A stretch of DNA of 64,000 nt, from positions 62,001 through 126,000 of the forward strand of contig NZ_VJZD01000001.1 in NCBI RefSeq assembly GCF_009377175.1, written 5' to 3'. The stretch is from Streptomyces adustus (GTDB lineage: Bacteria; Actinomycetota; Actinomycetes; Streptomycetales; Streptomycetaceae). The position numbers and the translations under genes are program-made. Below, one piece after another: positions 53,073 through 60,900 of this stretch. The notes below the pieces were generated by a model. That model was not told the origin of the DNA. It did no database searches and was given only the letters and a program-made list of their open reading frames with translations. Every line of letters begins with the position of its first letter. The stretch's first letter is position 1.

Positions 53073-53516
53073 TCAAGGGCCGGGGGGCGTTGCGGTGTGG
53101 TCCGGGTGGCCCGGGGTGCGGCGGATCGTCTTGAAGTGGGCTTCCAGGAGGTGGTCGCGCCCCTCGGCCAGGTCCTCGACGATCTGACGTTCCATCGCGG
53201 CGAAAGGCCGGTAATAGGTGGAGTTGTAGGCCTCGACGATCTGGAAGGTCCAGCATCCCGGGATCACGTTCCGGCCGACGAGTTCCCGCTCGACCTGTAC
53301 GGCCTGCTCCTCGTGACCCGCCTCGCGCAGGAGCCCGACCGCGTAGTCGAGTTCGAAGTCCGCCGTCCCGGTCAGCTGATGGAACCCGTAGAGGTGGCCC
53401 CGGGCCCGCTCCGTGGTCTCCAGCGCCTTCGACAGCGCGCCCAGGGCGCGTACCGTCTTCTCGTCGACACCGTGGGGCACCTGGTGGGCCTCGTCCAGCT
53501 CGCGATCGTTCTCCAT
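53073..53516 (-). CDS. Conserved helical protein, function unknown
   Basis: The 147-residue protein starts at ATG 53516 with AGAGGA upstream. It is mostly long helices (VDEKTVRALGALSKALETTERARGHLYGFHQLTGTADFELDYAVGLLREAGHEEQAVQVEREL) with several Glu and His residues in ferritin-like spacing (ETTERARGHLYGFHQ, ERELVGRN), but no complete diiron motif could be assigned. It lies among small stress-like genes. No family named. Confidence 0.65.
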   Translation of the reverse strand: MENDRELDEAHQVPHGVDEKTVRALGALSKALETTERARGHLYGFHQLTGTADFELDYAVGLLREAGHEEQAVQVERELVGRNVIPGCWTFQIVEAYNSTYYRPFAAMERQIVEDLAEGRDHLLEAHFKTIRRTPGHPDHTATPPGP

Positions 53517-53957
53517 GGTGATCCTCTGCCCGCAAGGCACCCCGCCCAGCGGTCGACTGCGCCGTGCGGCCTACTCCGGGCTCACCCTCCGACTGCGACG
53601 GGTCCTCCTGGCCACGGCCCATCGTCGGCCCCCGCAGCCGGGGGTGACGCACGGACAGGCACGGACTTCACCACCCGCTTCCCCGGAGTGGCGGGCCACC
53701 ACTCCGCCGTCGCGTGCGGTTCCGATTCCGCGGTGACCGGTACGGAGCGCATATCGGGGGTACCCGCCGGACAGCCGGGACGGAAGAGCGACCGCTGTCC
53801 CGGTTCCGGATTCGATCCGATGCGCGTGACGCGGTGAATGCGGGACCGACGAGGTCCGGGGGGACGCAGGACCCGCCGCGCGCGACGTACGAGCCAAGAA
53901 GGGTTCGGCAGAAGCCTTTTCCGCCGTCCCCCATTGACCGGAGGAGTTGTTTTTCGC

Positions 53958-54320
53958 GTGACTGAGCATGTGTGGAACTACCAGCCGACCGCCGGCCGTC
54001 TGGCGGGTGCGGACCTGACGGGCTACAAGGTCGAGGCGACCGACGGGAGCATCGGGAAGGTCGACAAGCACTCCGACGAGGTGGGTGACGCCTACCTGGT
54101 CGTCGACACCGGCGTATGGATCTTCGGCAAGGAGGTCCTGCTGCCGGCGAGCACCGTGGTCAGCATCGACCCCGACGACGAGAAGGTCCTGGTCGACCTC
54201 ACCAAGGAGCAGATCAAGAACGCTCCCGAGTTCCACCGGGACAAGCACCTCGGCGACCCCGGGTACCGGGACGAACTGGGCGCGTACTACAGCACCCCGT
54301 ACGGTGGCCCCTTCGCCTGA
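53958..54320 (+). CDS. PRC-barrel domain protein
   Basis: The 120-residue protein starts at GTG 53958; GGAGGAG lies 12 bases before it, a long spacing. The PRC-barrel is clear: LAGADLTGYKVEATDGSIGKVDKHSDEVGDAYLVVDTGVWIFGKEVLLPASTVVSID, then a helical tail APEFHRDKHLGDPGYRDELGAYY. Such single-domain proteins are common in Streptomyces, often stress-induced, and may bind RNA or other macromolecules; the role is unknown. Confidence 0.88.
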   Translation: MTEHVWNYQPTAGRLAGADLTGYKVEATDGSIGKVDKHSDEVGDAYLVVDTGVWIFGKEVLLPASTVVSIDPDDEKVLVDLTKEQIKNAPEFHRDKHLGDPGYRDELGAYYSTPYGGPFA

Positions 54321-54339
54321 CCTGGCCACGCACCGCTCT

Positions 54340-54369
54340 GGTCCCGGCGCCTCTCGGGGTGCCGGGACC
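54340..54369. terminator. Terminator after PRC-barrel gene
   Basis: GGTCCCGGC (54340-54348) pairs with GCCGGGACC (54361-54369), extended by further near-pairing inward, 19 bases after the stop. Confidence 0.65.
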
Positions 54370-54532
54370 AGGCACGTCCGGGGGCACGGCTTCTCAGGTG
54401 ACCGTGCAGGGCAAGCGAAGCCGCGGCTGTCCGCCTAAGGTCGCCTGAGGGAGCAGGCCGACGTACCGCCCTGCCTCTTCCCGGCCGGGCGACTTCACCC
54501 CACACCGGCCGGGATCTCTCCCGGGCCGACGC

Positions 54533-54817
54533 TCACGCGTGGGCCACGACCTCGCCGGCCATGACCCGGGGAGGGTTGGGGAGCAGCGCCGCGAGGTGGT
54601 CCCGCACGAAGTCCGCGGCCCTCGCATTCGACGCGTCGGCCCCGGACCGGTCCTGGTAGACGCTGGTCGAGACCATCACTCCGTCCCCGGCATCGATCCA
54701 GTAGTAGGCCACGAAGCCGGGGACCTGGCGCAGGAGCGGCACGAACCCCTCGTTCACCAGACGTGCGGCCTCGGCCGGATCGGCCACCCCTTCGTACCGC
54801 CGGACTGCTGCGTACAT
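54533..54817 (-). CDS. Dimeric alpha/beta-barrel (ABM-like) protein
   Basis: The 94-residue protein starts at ATG 54817 with GAGGAG upstream. MYAAVRRYEGVADPAEAARLVNEGFVPLLRQVPGFVAYYWIDAGDGVMVSTSVYQD is the ferredoxin-like fold of antibiotic-biosynthesis-monooxygenase-like proteins. Members act as small cofactor-free oxygenases, dehalogenases or unknown stress proteins; no catalytic residues can be assigned. Confidence 0.8.
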   Translation of the reverse strand: MYAAVRRYEGVADPAEAARLVNEGFVPLLRQVPGFVAYYWIDAGDGVMVSTSVYQDRSGADASNARAADFVRDHLAALLPNPPRVMAGEVVAHA

Positions 54818-54967
54818 CGCCAAACTCCTCACGGCGTCACGGGTTCGTCCTCTGCCTGGACCTCGTACCCCCACGACCGCCGGCCGGGCTCCCGAGGCGT
54901 CCGGCAATCACCCGAAGGGCCGCCTCGGACGATCCGAACGGCGGCTGTCGCCGCCCCCTTGCTCCAC

Positions 54968-54984
54968 CTATCGAGATTCGATAG
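54968..54984. promoter_or_regulatory. Perfect palindromic operator upstream of DUF2975/XRE genes
   Basis: CTATCGAGATTCGATAG (7-bp arms, 3-base centre), 32 bases before the 55017 start. A second, weaker ATCG-taact-CGAT lies at 54991-55003. Probable binding site of the XRE protein or a PadR-like regulator. Confidence 0.65.
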
Positions 54985-55016
54985 ATTCCCATCGTAACTC
55001 GATTGAAGGATGGGTC

Positions 55017-55508
55017 ATGGGAAAGCTGACCGTGCAGGCGCTGCGCGCCGTGCTCGTGGTGGTGCTCGCCGGCACCGTGCTCGTACAGGCAGGGATGGTG
55101 TGGGTGCTGGTCAGCGGGAGCGACCCGGAGGACGGGTCGATACCGCTGACCGCATTTCGCGTGATCACGATCCTGGGGATGGTGTCGGCCCAGGTCGCCC
55201 TGGTCAGCGTCTGGCGGCTGGTGGCGATGGTGCGACGCGGAACCGTCTTCTCCCACGCCGCCTTCCGGTACGTGGACGCCGTGATCGGCGCGATCGTGGC
55301 GGCCGCCCTCCTGTGGTTCGCGGTCACGGCCGTCAACGCGCCGGGCCAGCGGGAGGACCCTGGGGTCACCGTCATCATGGGCGGGATCGGCCTGGCCATC
55401 CTGGGGGTCGCACTCATCGTGCTCGTGCTGCGGATGCTGCTCGCCCAGGCCGTGGCACGCGACGTCGAAGCGGCAGAGATGCAGGCCGAGTTGGACGAGG
55501 TGATCTGA
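55017..55508 (+). CDS. DUF2975 membrane protein
   Basis: The 163-residue protein starts at ATG 55017 with GAAGGA upstream. It has four membrane helices, with the DUF2975 layout (ALRAVLVVVLAGTVLVQAGMVWVL, TAFRVITILGMVSAQVALVSVWRLVAMVRRGTVFSHAAFRYVDAVIGAIVAAALLWF). Usually paired with an XRE-type regulator, as here (TGATG overlap). The pair is widespread; its function is unknown and may be sensing across the membrane. Confidence 0.85.
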   Translation: MGKLTVQALRAVLVVVLAGTVLVQAGMVWVLVSGSDPEDGSIPLTAFRVITILGMVSAQVALVSVWRLVAMVRRGTVFSHAAFRYVDAVIGAIVAAALLWFAVTAVNAPGQREDPGVTVIMGGIGLAILGVALIVLVLRMLLAQAVARDVEAAEMQAELDEVI

Positions 55509-55738
55509 TGCCGATCGCCGTCGACATCGACGTGATGCTGGCCCGGCGGAAGATGTCCGTGGGCGAGCTCGCGGACCGGGTGGGGATCACACCCGCCAAC
55601 CTGGCGGTGCTCAAGAACGGCCGCGCCAAGGCGGTGCGTTTCGCGACCCTCGCCGCGCTCTGCGACGTGCTCGAGTGCCAGCCTGGTGACCTGCTGCGCT
55701 GGGAGGCCGAGGACGCCGAGGACGCACAGGCGGGATGA
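55508..55738 (+). CDS. XRE family regulator (YozG-like)
   Basis: The 76-residue single-domain HTH protein: IAVDIDVMLARRKMSVGELADRVGITPANLAVLKNGRAKAVRFATLAALCDVLECQPGDLLRW. Its ATG 55508 overlaps the preceding stop, so it is coupled to the DUF2975 gene. It probably represses its own operon at the palindrome 54968-54984. The last 43 codons overlap the 3' end of the convergent YihY gene. Confidence 0.9.
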   Translation: MPIAVDIDVMLARRKMSVGELADRVGITPANLAVLKNGRAKAVRFATLAALCDVLECQPGDLLRWEAEDAEDAQAG

Positions 55739-56516
55739 GGCGGCCGATGAGCGCGCCGCCGTAGACGGTGAAACCGACGCCGACGAGCCAGGACTGCACC
55801 ACCAGGATGATGCCGACCGCGCCGTAGGAGACCGCGTTGGACACGATGAGCGGCGCGAAGACCAGTTCGGAGAAGATCCGCAGACCGGCGAAGGCGGCCA
55901 CGGTCGCGACCGCGCCGGGAAGCAGGCGCAGCCAGGTGACGCGCGAATCGAGGAGGAGGTGCTGGAGCCACCAGAAGTAGAGCACGCCGCCGCACGCGCC
56001 CACCACGATCCGGGGAGTCGTCGAGGCGGCGGAGCCGAGCCAGGGAAGGCCGTGCCAGGTGCTGAGGAGGATGAGTGCGATCAGTCCGGCCAGGCCGACG
56101 ACCTGGCGCCACAGCGTGTGCCAACGGCCTGGCGGCAGCTGCCAGATCCGTTGGTAGGCGTTCTGGACGGCGGCCATCAGCGAGATGCCGAACACGGCGA
56201 GGCCGACCAGGCCCAGCACGGTGGTGGCGCTCAGGACGGCGTGTCGGGAGGCGAACAGTCTGTCCACCGCGTGGGCCGAACTGCCGGACACGCCGATACC
56301 TTCGATGATCCAGTCCGTCACCCCGCTGCCACGGGCGGGCAATGCCGCCGTGATCACGATCAGCAGGGGCACCAGGGTGACGAAGAACAGGGTGGCGAAC
56401 GCCATCGCGCGGTGCAGCAGCTCGATCTCCCGGCCGGCGCGCCACACGCTCCTGGCAGCCTCGCCCACCTTCCGGCCCAGCTTTTCGACGCGCGTGACGT
56501 TCCGTTCTCCGGCCAC
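55611..56516 (-). CDS. YihY/BrkB family membrane protein
   Basis: The 301-residue protein starts at GTG 56516 with GAGGAAAG upstream. It has six membrane helices and the YihY pattern MAFATLFFVTLVPLLIVITAALPA, FGISLMAAVQNAYQRIWQLPPGRWHTLWRQVVGLAGL and SWLVGVGFTVYGGALIG. It was once mistaken for RNase BN; the role is probably envelope transport. The last 45 residues are Arg/Pro-rich and antisense to the xre gene, so the ancestral stop may have been lost. Confidence 0.88.
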   Translation of the reverse strand: MAGERNVTRVEKLGRKVGEAARSVWRAGREIELLHRAMAFATLFFVTLVPLLIVITAALPARGSGVTDWIIEGIGVSGSSAHAVDRLFASRHAVLSATTVLGLVGLAVFGISLMAAVQNAYQRIWQLPPGRWHTLWRQVVGLAGLIALILLSTWHGLPWLGSAASTTPRIVVGACGGVLYFWWLQHLLLDSRVTWLRLLPGAVATVAAFAGLRIFSELVFAPLIVSNAVSYGAVGIILVVQSWLVGVGFTVYGGALIGRLIPPVRPRRPRPPSAAGHQAGTRARRRARRGSRNAPPWRGRS

Positions 56517-56670
56517 GTATGCACACTTTCCTCGGCAGTACGGCGGCGGCCCGAGAGATCACCTCCCGGTTGCGCGTCGCCGACCTCCGTCCCCGTGTAC
56601 CTCGGTCAGCGCCGGCCATGCCCGGGGCCGCGCCGGGAAGCCGGGCTCGCCGACCGTCTCCGTCTCCGTC

Positions 56671-56780
56671 TCAGCGGGTCTTCTGGAGCACGAGCAGCGC
56701 CATGTCGTCGGCCTCTGCGGCCGGGCCGGCCCTGCTCAGGCACCCCTCCCGCAGGCCGGGCGACATCGGCCCCGGCCCGG
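56671..56780 (-). pseudogene. 3' remnant of a SpoIIE/PP2C phosphatase
   Basis: About 35 codons on the minus strand read LREGCLSRAGPAAEADDMALLVLQKTR then stop, the characteristic C-terminal strand of SpoIIE-type PP2C phosphatases (DDxALLVL). No start or catalytic part is present upstream, where a different open frame exists on the other strand. Confidence 0.65.
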
Positions 56781-56810
56781 AATCGCGGCCCGAAGCCCGG
56801 TCCGCACGCT

Positions 56811-57260
56811 GTGGCGCCGGTCTTTCCCTCGGACGGACCGCCTGTCTACGCTGATACGCCGGACACAGGCGGGGCGGCGCGGCTCCGCGAACCAGCTGAC
56901 TTCGACGTGGAGCTGCTGCATCTGCTCGCGCCCAGCAGGGCGCACCGTCTGGACCGGCTGCACGGATACGATGCGCAGCCCGACGACTCCGCCTGGCGGA
57001 CCTGGGTCGACGAGACCGTGGTCAGCTGGGCAGCCTGTCTGCTGGCGGATCCCGCTCTGGCCGCAGCTGCCGGGCGGGCCGTCAGGGAGACCGAGCACCG
57101 CGGCGACGCGGGTGACCCGCAGCGGCTGACCGAACCCGGCCACCGGGATCGCGAAGCCACTGTCCTGCTCCGCCATCCCGACCGTCTCGAATCCGTCGCC
57201 GCCCTGCACCGGTCCGAGCTCATGGAACTGCTCAGTGCCGAGGGCGCCGGGCTGTCGTGA
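56811..57260 (+). CDS. Hypothetical protein, start uncertain
   Basis: The frame is open to the TGA at 57258 with strong third-position GC, giving about 149 residues from GTG 56811. Helical, with PADFDVELLHLLAPSRAHRLDRLHGYDAQPDDSAWRTWVDETVVSWAACLLADPALAAAAGRAVRETEHRG. No ribosome site is seen and the N-terminus may be truncated, since it adjoins the phosphatase remnant. No family recognised. Confidence 0.5.
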   Translation: MAPVFPSDGPPVYADTPDTGGAARLREPADFDVELLHLLAPSRAHRLDRLHGYDAQPDDSAWRTWVDETVVSWAACLLADPALAAAAGRAVRETEHRGDAGDPQRLTEPGHRDREATVLLRHPDRLESVAALHRSELMELLSAEGAGLS

Positions 57261-57265
57261 CCGCT

Positions 57266-58336
57266 TCACCGGTGCATCGCGGGAAGTTCCACGGTGATGC
57301 GGATCCCACCGGCGGGGCGCGGGGTGAGGGTGAGGGTGCCGTCGTGTGCGTGGGTGATGGTCTTGACGATGGCCAGGCCGAGGCCGACGCCGGCGTGGTC
57401 GGTGTGCAGGCGTTCGGTGCCGCGCTGGAACGGTTCGGTGAGGGTCGAGACCAACTGTGGGGTGAGCTTCTCGCCGGTGTTCTCGACAGTGAGCACCACG
57501 GTCTCAGGGCGCACGCTGGTGTCGACCCACACCGTGCCCTGTTCGGGCAGGTTGTGGACTATGGCGTTGTGCACGAGGTTCATGGCGAGTTGCAGCAGGA
57601 GCGCCGGTGATCCGAGGGTGTGACCGACGGCGCCGCCGGTCTCGACGGTGACGCGGTGCTTCTCCGCGAGGGGCAGGAGTGTTTCGGTGGCCTCTTCCGC
57701 CAGGAGGGACACGTCGACCGGTTCGCGGGCGAAGGAGCGCTGGTCGGCGCGGCTGAGCAGCAACAGCGCCTCGGTGAGGCCGATGGCCCGGGTGTTGACG
57801 GCGTGGAGGCGGTCGATGAGTTCGCCGGTGTCGGCGCTCGGATCGGTGCGGGCCACGTCGAGAAGTGTCTTCGAGATCGCCAGTGGTGTGCGCAACTCGT
57901 GTGAGGCGTTGGCCGCGAATCTCTGCTGTTCGGCGACGTGTGCTTCGAGTCGCGTGAGCATCGCGTCGAAGGCGTCGGCGAGTTCGTGGAACTCGTCGCT
58001 GCGGCCTTCCAGGTCGATCCGGTGGGAGAGCGAACCGTTCGCGGCCATGCGTGTGGCGCGGGTGATCCGAGTAAGCGGGTCGAGCATGCGACCTGCGAGG
58101 ATCCATCCTCCGAGCAGGCCGAACACCAGCAGGAAGGCCAGCACGACGGCCGCGATCGGGGCGAAGTCCCGCAGGACGGAGTACTGGTAGTCGGGTTGGA
58201 GCAGCAGCCCGACGTGCGGCACACGAGTGAGGAACACCCACACCGCCGCCAGCAGCAGGCCGCCGGCCACCATGAGGAATCCGGCATAGCTGAGGGTGAG
58301 TTTGACGCGGACGCTCAGACCGGGCTGCCTATCCAC
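57266..58336 (-). CDS. Sensor histidine kinase
   Basis: The 356-residue protein starts at GTG 58336, overlapping the stop of the response-regulator remnant, as in normal two-component operons. Two membrane helices flank a short outer loop, followed by HAMP, dimerisation domain with phosphohistidine in ANASHELRTPLAI, and ATPase domain with N box NLVHNAIVHN, G1 VLTVENTGE and G2 GVGLGLAIVKTI. It is complete by motif; its cognate regulator is not. It may work with a regulator elsewhere or be inactive. Confidence 0.9.
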   Translation of the reverse strand: MDRQPGLSVRVKLTLSYAGFLMVAGGLLLAAVWVFLTRVPHVGLLLQPDYQYSVLRDFAPIAAVVLAFLLVFGLLGGWILAGRMLDPLTRITRATRMAANGSLSHRIDLEGRSDEFHELADAFDAMLTRLEAHVAEQQRFAANASHELRTPLAISKTLLDVARTDPSADTGELIDRLHAVNTRAIGLTEALLLLSRADQRSFAREPVDVSLLAEEATETLLPLAEKHRVTVETGGAVGHTLGSPALLLQLAMNLVHNAIVHNLPEQGTVWVDTSVRPETVVLTVENTGEKLTPQLVSTLTEPFQRGTERLHTDHAGVGLGLAIVKTITHAHDGTLTLTPRPAGGIRITVELPAMHR

Positions 58337-58490
58337 GGTCGGCGCCCGCTCCGGACCCGCGGGTCCTCCAGGTCTTGTCGCGGGGGCGGTTCCTGTCGCC
58401 GGGCCGGCCGGCCGCGATCGCCGCCGGGCGCAGGCCCTCGCGGGTGGCTTCTGCCGGATGGGGCTCGTCGTCGACGATCGACACACGCAT
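58329..58490 (-). pseudogene. Response regulator reduced by internal deletion
   Basis: Starts MRVSIVDDEPHPAEATREGLRPAAIAA, the first strand and helix of an OmpR-type receiver (DDE phosphorylation pocket), then jumps to an unrelated short Arg-rich tail ending at 58331, at the junction with the kinase start. The phosphorylated Asp, the rest of the receiver and the DNA-binding domain (about 170 residues) are missing. The frame is still open, 53 codons. Confidence 0.7.
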
Positions 58491-58512
58491 GCGATCGATG
58501 CTACGAACCGGC

Positions 58513-58531
58513 GCATATCGTCGGCATATCG
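58513..58531. promoter_or_regulatory. Direct repeat GCATATCG, response-regulator box
   Basis: Two exact GCATATCG copies with an 11-base period between the divergent kinase and endonuclease genes, the spacing used by OmpR/PhoB-family dimers. It is probably the site of the now-lost regulator or its paralogue. Confidence 0.5.
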
Positions 58532-58642
58532 AAAACCGGATACGCCCCGGCAACACCATGTCCGTTTGACTGGCAACATGACTCGCACCCCGCCGCCACC
58601 AGCACGAACAGTGACCCCGCATGCGCGCAACGAGGACAGCCG

Positions 58643-59722
58643 ATGACCCAGGTCGGTACGGCGGAGACCGGGCAGGGCGACACCGGTCCCCAGGATGCCC
58701 GCCCAGGCGCGCTGCGCGCGGTCGTCCGTCGGGCAATACGAGCCGGCTCCCGGCCGGGGCCCTGGAAGCACGGGCCGGTGCTCGCGGCGCTGGCGGTCCT
58801 GCTCGCCCTGTTCATGCTGCTGCACGCGAGGATCCCGAACCGGATCGGCAACCTCGGCAGCCTGGCCGAGACCTTCCTGCCGTGGTTCGGCCTGTTCATC
58901 CCGGTGCTGCTGGCCGCGGCACTGTGGCGCCGCTCCGCCTCCGCGACCGCCGCGCTGCTGCTGCCGGTCGTGGTGTGGGGGAGCCTCTTCGGTGGGCTGC
59001 TCGGCGACAAGTCCCACCCGGGCCGCGACCTCACCCTGGTCAGTCACAACGTAGACGCCGACAACCCCGACCCGGCCCGCACCGCGCGTGACCTGGCCGC
59101 CTCCGGGGCGGATCTGCTGGCCCTGGAAGAGATCACCGCGCAGGCGCAGCCGCTGTACGAGAAGGCGCTGGCGAAGGCGTACCCGTACCACACGGTGCTG
59201 GGCACGGTCGGGCTGTGGAGCAGGCTGCCGCTGTCGGACACGCGACCGGTCGACACCAGGCAGGACGTCGGGCCGCTGGGGGACGCCAAACCGGCCGACG
59301 AGAAGATGTCGTACAACCGGGCACTGCGCACCACGGTGGCCACGGACCACGGGCCGCTGGTCGTCTTCGTGGCCCACCTGGGATCGGTACGCGTGTCGCC
59401 AGCGAACGGCTTCTGGACGGAGAGCCGGGACAGAAACGCGCGGGCGCTCGCCGAGGCCATAGCCGCCGAGCACGACAAGCGGGTGGTACTGCTCGGTGAC
59501 CTGAACGGCACCACGGACGACCGTGCGTTCGCCGGCCTCACCTCGCAGCTGCGCTCGGTCCAGGAGGCGGCCGGGGACGGCTTCGGCTTCAGCTGGCCGG
59601 CGGCGTTCCCGATCGCGCGGATCGACCAGATCCTGGTGCGCGGCGTGCAGCCGGACAGCTCGTGGGTGCTGCCGGCCACCGGCAGCGACCACCTGCCGGT
59701 GGCGGCCGGCATCAGCTGGTAG
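58643..59722 (+). CDS. Membrane-anchored endonuclease/exonuclease/phosphatase protein
   Basis: The 359-residue protein starts at ATG 58643 with GAGGA upstream. Three membrane helices (about 47-118) precede an EEP domain: LVSHNVDADNPDPARTARDLAASGADLLALEEIT (Asn and catalytic Glu), VLLGDLNGTTDD and SDHLPVAAGISW. Family members cleave phosphodiesters or phosphate esters; the outside-facing domain suggests nuclease or lipid-phosphatase action. It is divergent from the two-component remnant, a common pairing in Streptomyces. Confidence 0.88.
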   Translation: MTQVGTAETGQGDTGPQDARPGALRAVVRRAIRAGSRPGPWKHGPVLAALAVLLALFMLLHARIPNRIGNLGSLAETFLPWFGLFIPVLLAAALWRRSASATAALLLPVVVWGSLFGGLLGDKSHPGRDLTLVSHNVDADNPDPARTARDLAASGADLLALEEITAQAQPLYEKALAKAYPYHTVLGTVGLWSRLPLSDTRPVDTRQDVGPLGDAKPADEKMSYNRALRTTVATDHGPLVVFVAHLGSVRVSPANGFWTESRDRNARALAEAIAAEHDKRVVLLGDLNGTTDDRAFAGLTSQLRSVQEAAGDGFGFSWPAAFPIARIDQILVRGVQPDSSWVLPATGSDHLPVAAGISW

Positions 59723-59783
59723 ACACCGCAGGGGCCGTGTTCCTGGATAGGCTGCCGATCGGGTTTCCGACAGGGGGGCAGCG

Positions 59784-60848
59784 GTGATCGGGAGCGGGGA
59801 CGCGGTCCGTGAGATAGCGGTGCCACCGAGTCTGGGTGCGGTCGCCGATCTGGCGCCGGTGCGCGATCGGGACCGGCCCGTGTGGCTGGCTCTGGGCGAG
59901 GACGGCACGATCGGCCGGTGGGACATGGCAGCCGGGGTTCACGAGGCCCTCGGGACCACCGTCGTTTCCCCGGAGTCCGACCGTGAGCCGGGGAACGGCC
60001 GTCGGCCGCGCAGGCGCCTGCATGCTTCCCACGACGGCAGGTTCGCCGCCGTGGTCAACGACTACGGGCGGTTCGGGGAGGTGATCGACCTGCGGACCGG
60101 CAAGGTCACGCTGACCCTGGACAACCAGGGTGGTCACGAGGAGACCGTGCCGTTCTCGCTGGAGTTCGCGCGGAGCCGGGGGCGTTGCGTCGTGATCCAC
60201 CGCACGGCCTGGAACCGTCTGGATGTCTCGGACGCGCAGACGGGAGCACTGCTGACCGAGCGGTCGCTCTCCGCGCCTGCTGACGAGGACGCCGCGGTGG
60301 AGCATCGCCTCGACTACTTCCACGGTGCGCTGCGGGTGAGCCCCGACGGGAAACGGGTCCTGGACGACGGCTGGGTGTGGCATCCGGTCGGGTTCCCCTC
60401 GGTGTGGGATCTCGGCCGATGGATCGAGGTCGACGTCTGGGAGTCCGAGGACGGTCCGAGCCGGGTCGATGTGTGCGGCCGGGAGTACTACTGGGATCAC
60501 TCGATGACCTGGATCGATTCGGTCCGGGTCGCCGTCGAGGGCATCGGCGACGACGCCGATGCCATGCGGCCCGGGGCGCGGATCTTCGATACGACTCGGA
60601 CCTTCGAGGGCGACCTGTGGCGTTTGCCGACTGCGGTGCAACTCCTTGCGTTCGAAGGTCCGACCGGGCGTTTCTTCAGCGACGGCACCTGCCTGTTCAG
60701 TTGTGACGAGACGGAGCTGTCGATCTGGGATCCGGTCGAGGGGAAGCTCAAGGGCGTCGTCCCCGGCTTCTCCCCCACGCATCATCACCGGTCCGCCCAA
60801 CAGCTCGTGCGGGTGGTGGGTGACGTGGCGCGCGTATGGAGCGGCTGA
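59784..60848 (+). CDS. Hypothetical beta-propeller-like protein
   Basis: The 354-residue protein starts at GTG 59784 with AGGGGGG upstream. It has repeated short strands with WDMAAG, ASHDGRFAAVVNDYGRFGEVIDLRTGK, VSPDGKRVLDDGWVW and LSIWDPVEGK, resembling WD40-type blades. No signal peptide or catalytic motif. No function proposed. Confidence 0.72.
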   Translation: MIGSGDAVREIAVPPSLGAVADLAPVRDRDRPVWLALGEDGTIGRWDMAAGVHEALGTTVVSPESDREPGNGRRPRRRLHASHDGRFAAVVNDYGRFGEVIDLRTGKVTLTLDNQGGHEETVPFSLEFARSRGRCVVIHRTAWNRLDVSDAQTGALLTERSLSAPADEDAAVEHRLDYFHGALRVSPDGKRVLDDGWVWHPVGFPSVWDLGRWIEVDVWESEDGPSRVDVCGREYYWDHSMTWIDSVRVAVEGIGDDADAMRPGARIFDTTRTFEGDLWRLPTAVQLLAFEGPTGRFFSDGTCLFSCDETELSIWDPVEGKLKGVVPGFSPTHHHRSAQQLVRVVGDVARVWSG

Positions 60849-60858
60849 CCGGCCGCGC

Positions 60859-60887
60859 CGACCGGGCGACGGCCGGTTGCCCGGTCG
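60859..60887. terminator. Hairpin between convergent genes
   Basis: CGACCGGGC (60859-60867) pairs with GCCCGGTCG (60879-60887), 10 bases after one stop and 13 before the other. Confidence 0.55.
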
Positions 60888-60900
60888 CTTTCGGTTGCGG

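Noticed and set aside
58337..59926. Extension of the histidine kinase by more than 500 residues
   Set aside because: Antisense to the endonuclease gene and without family similarity. The kinase begins at the overlap with the regulator remnant.
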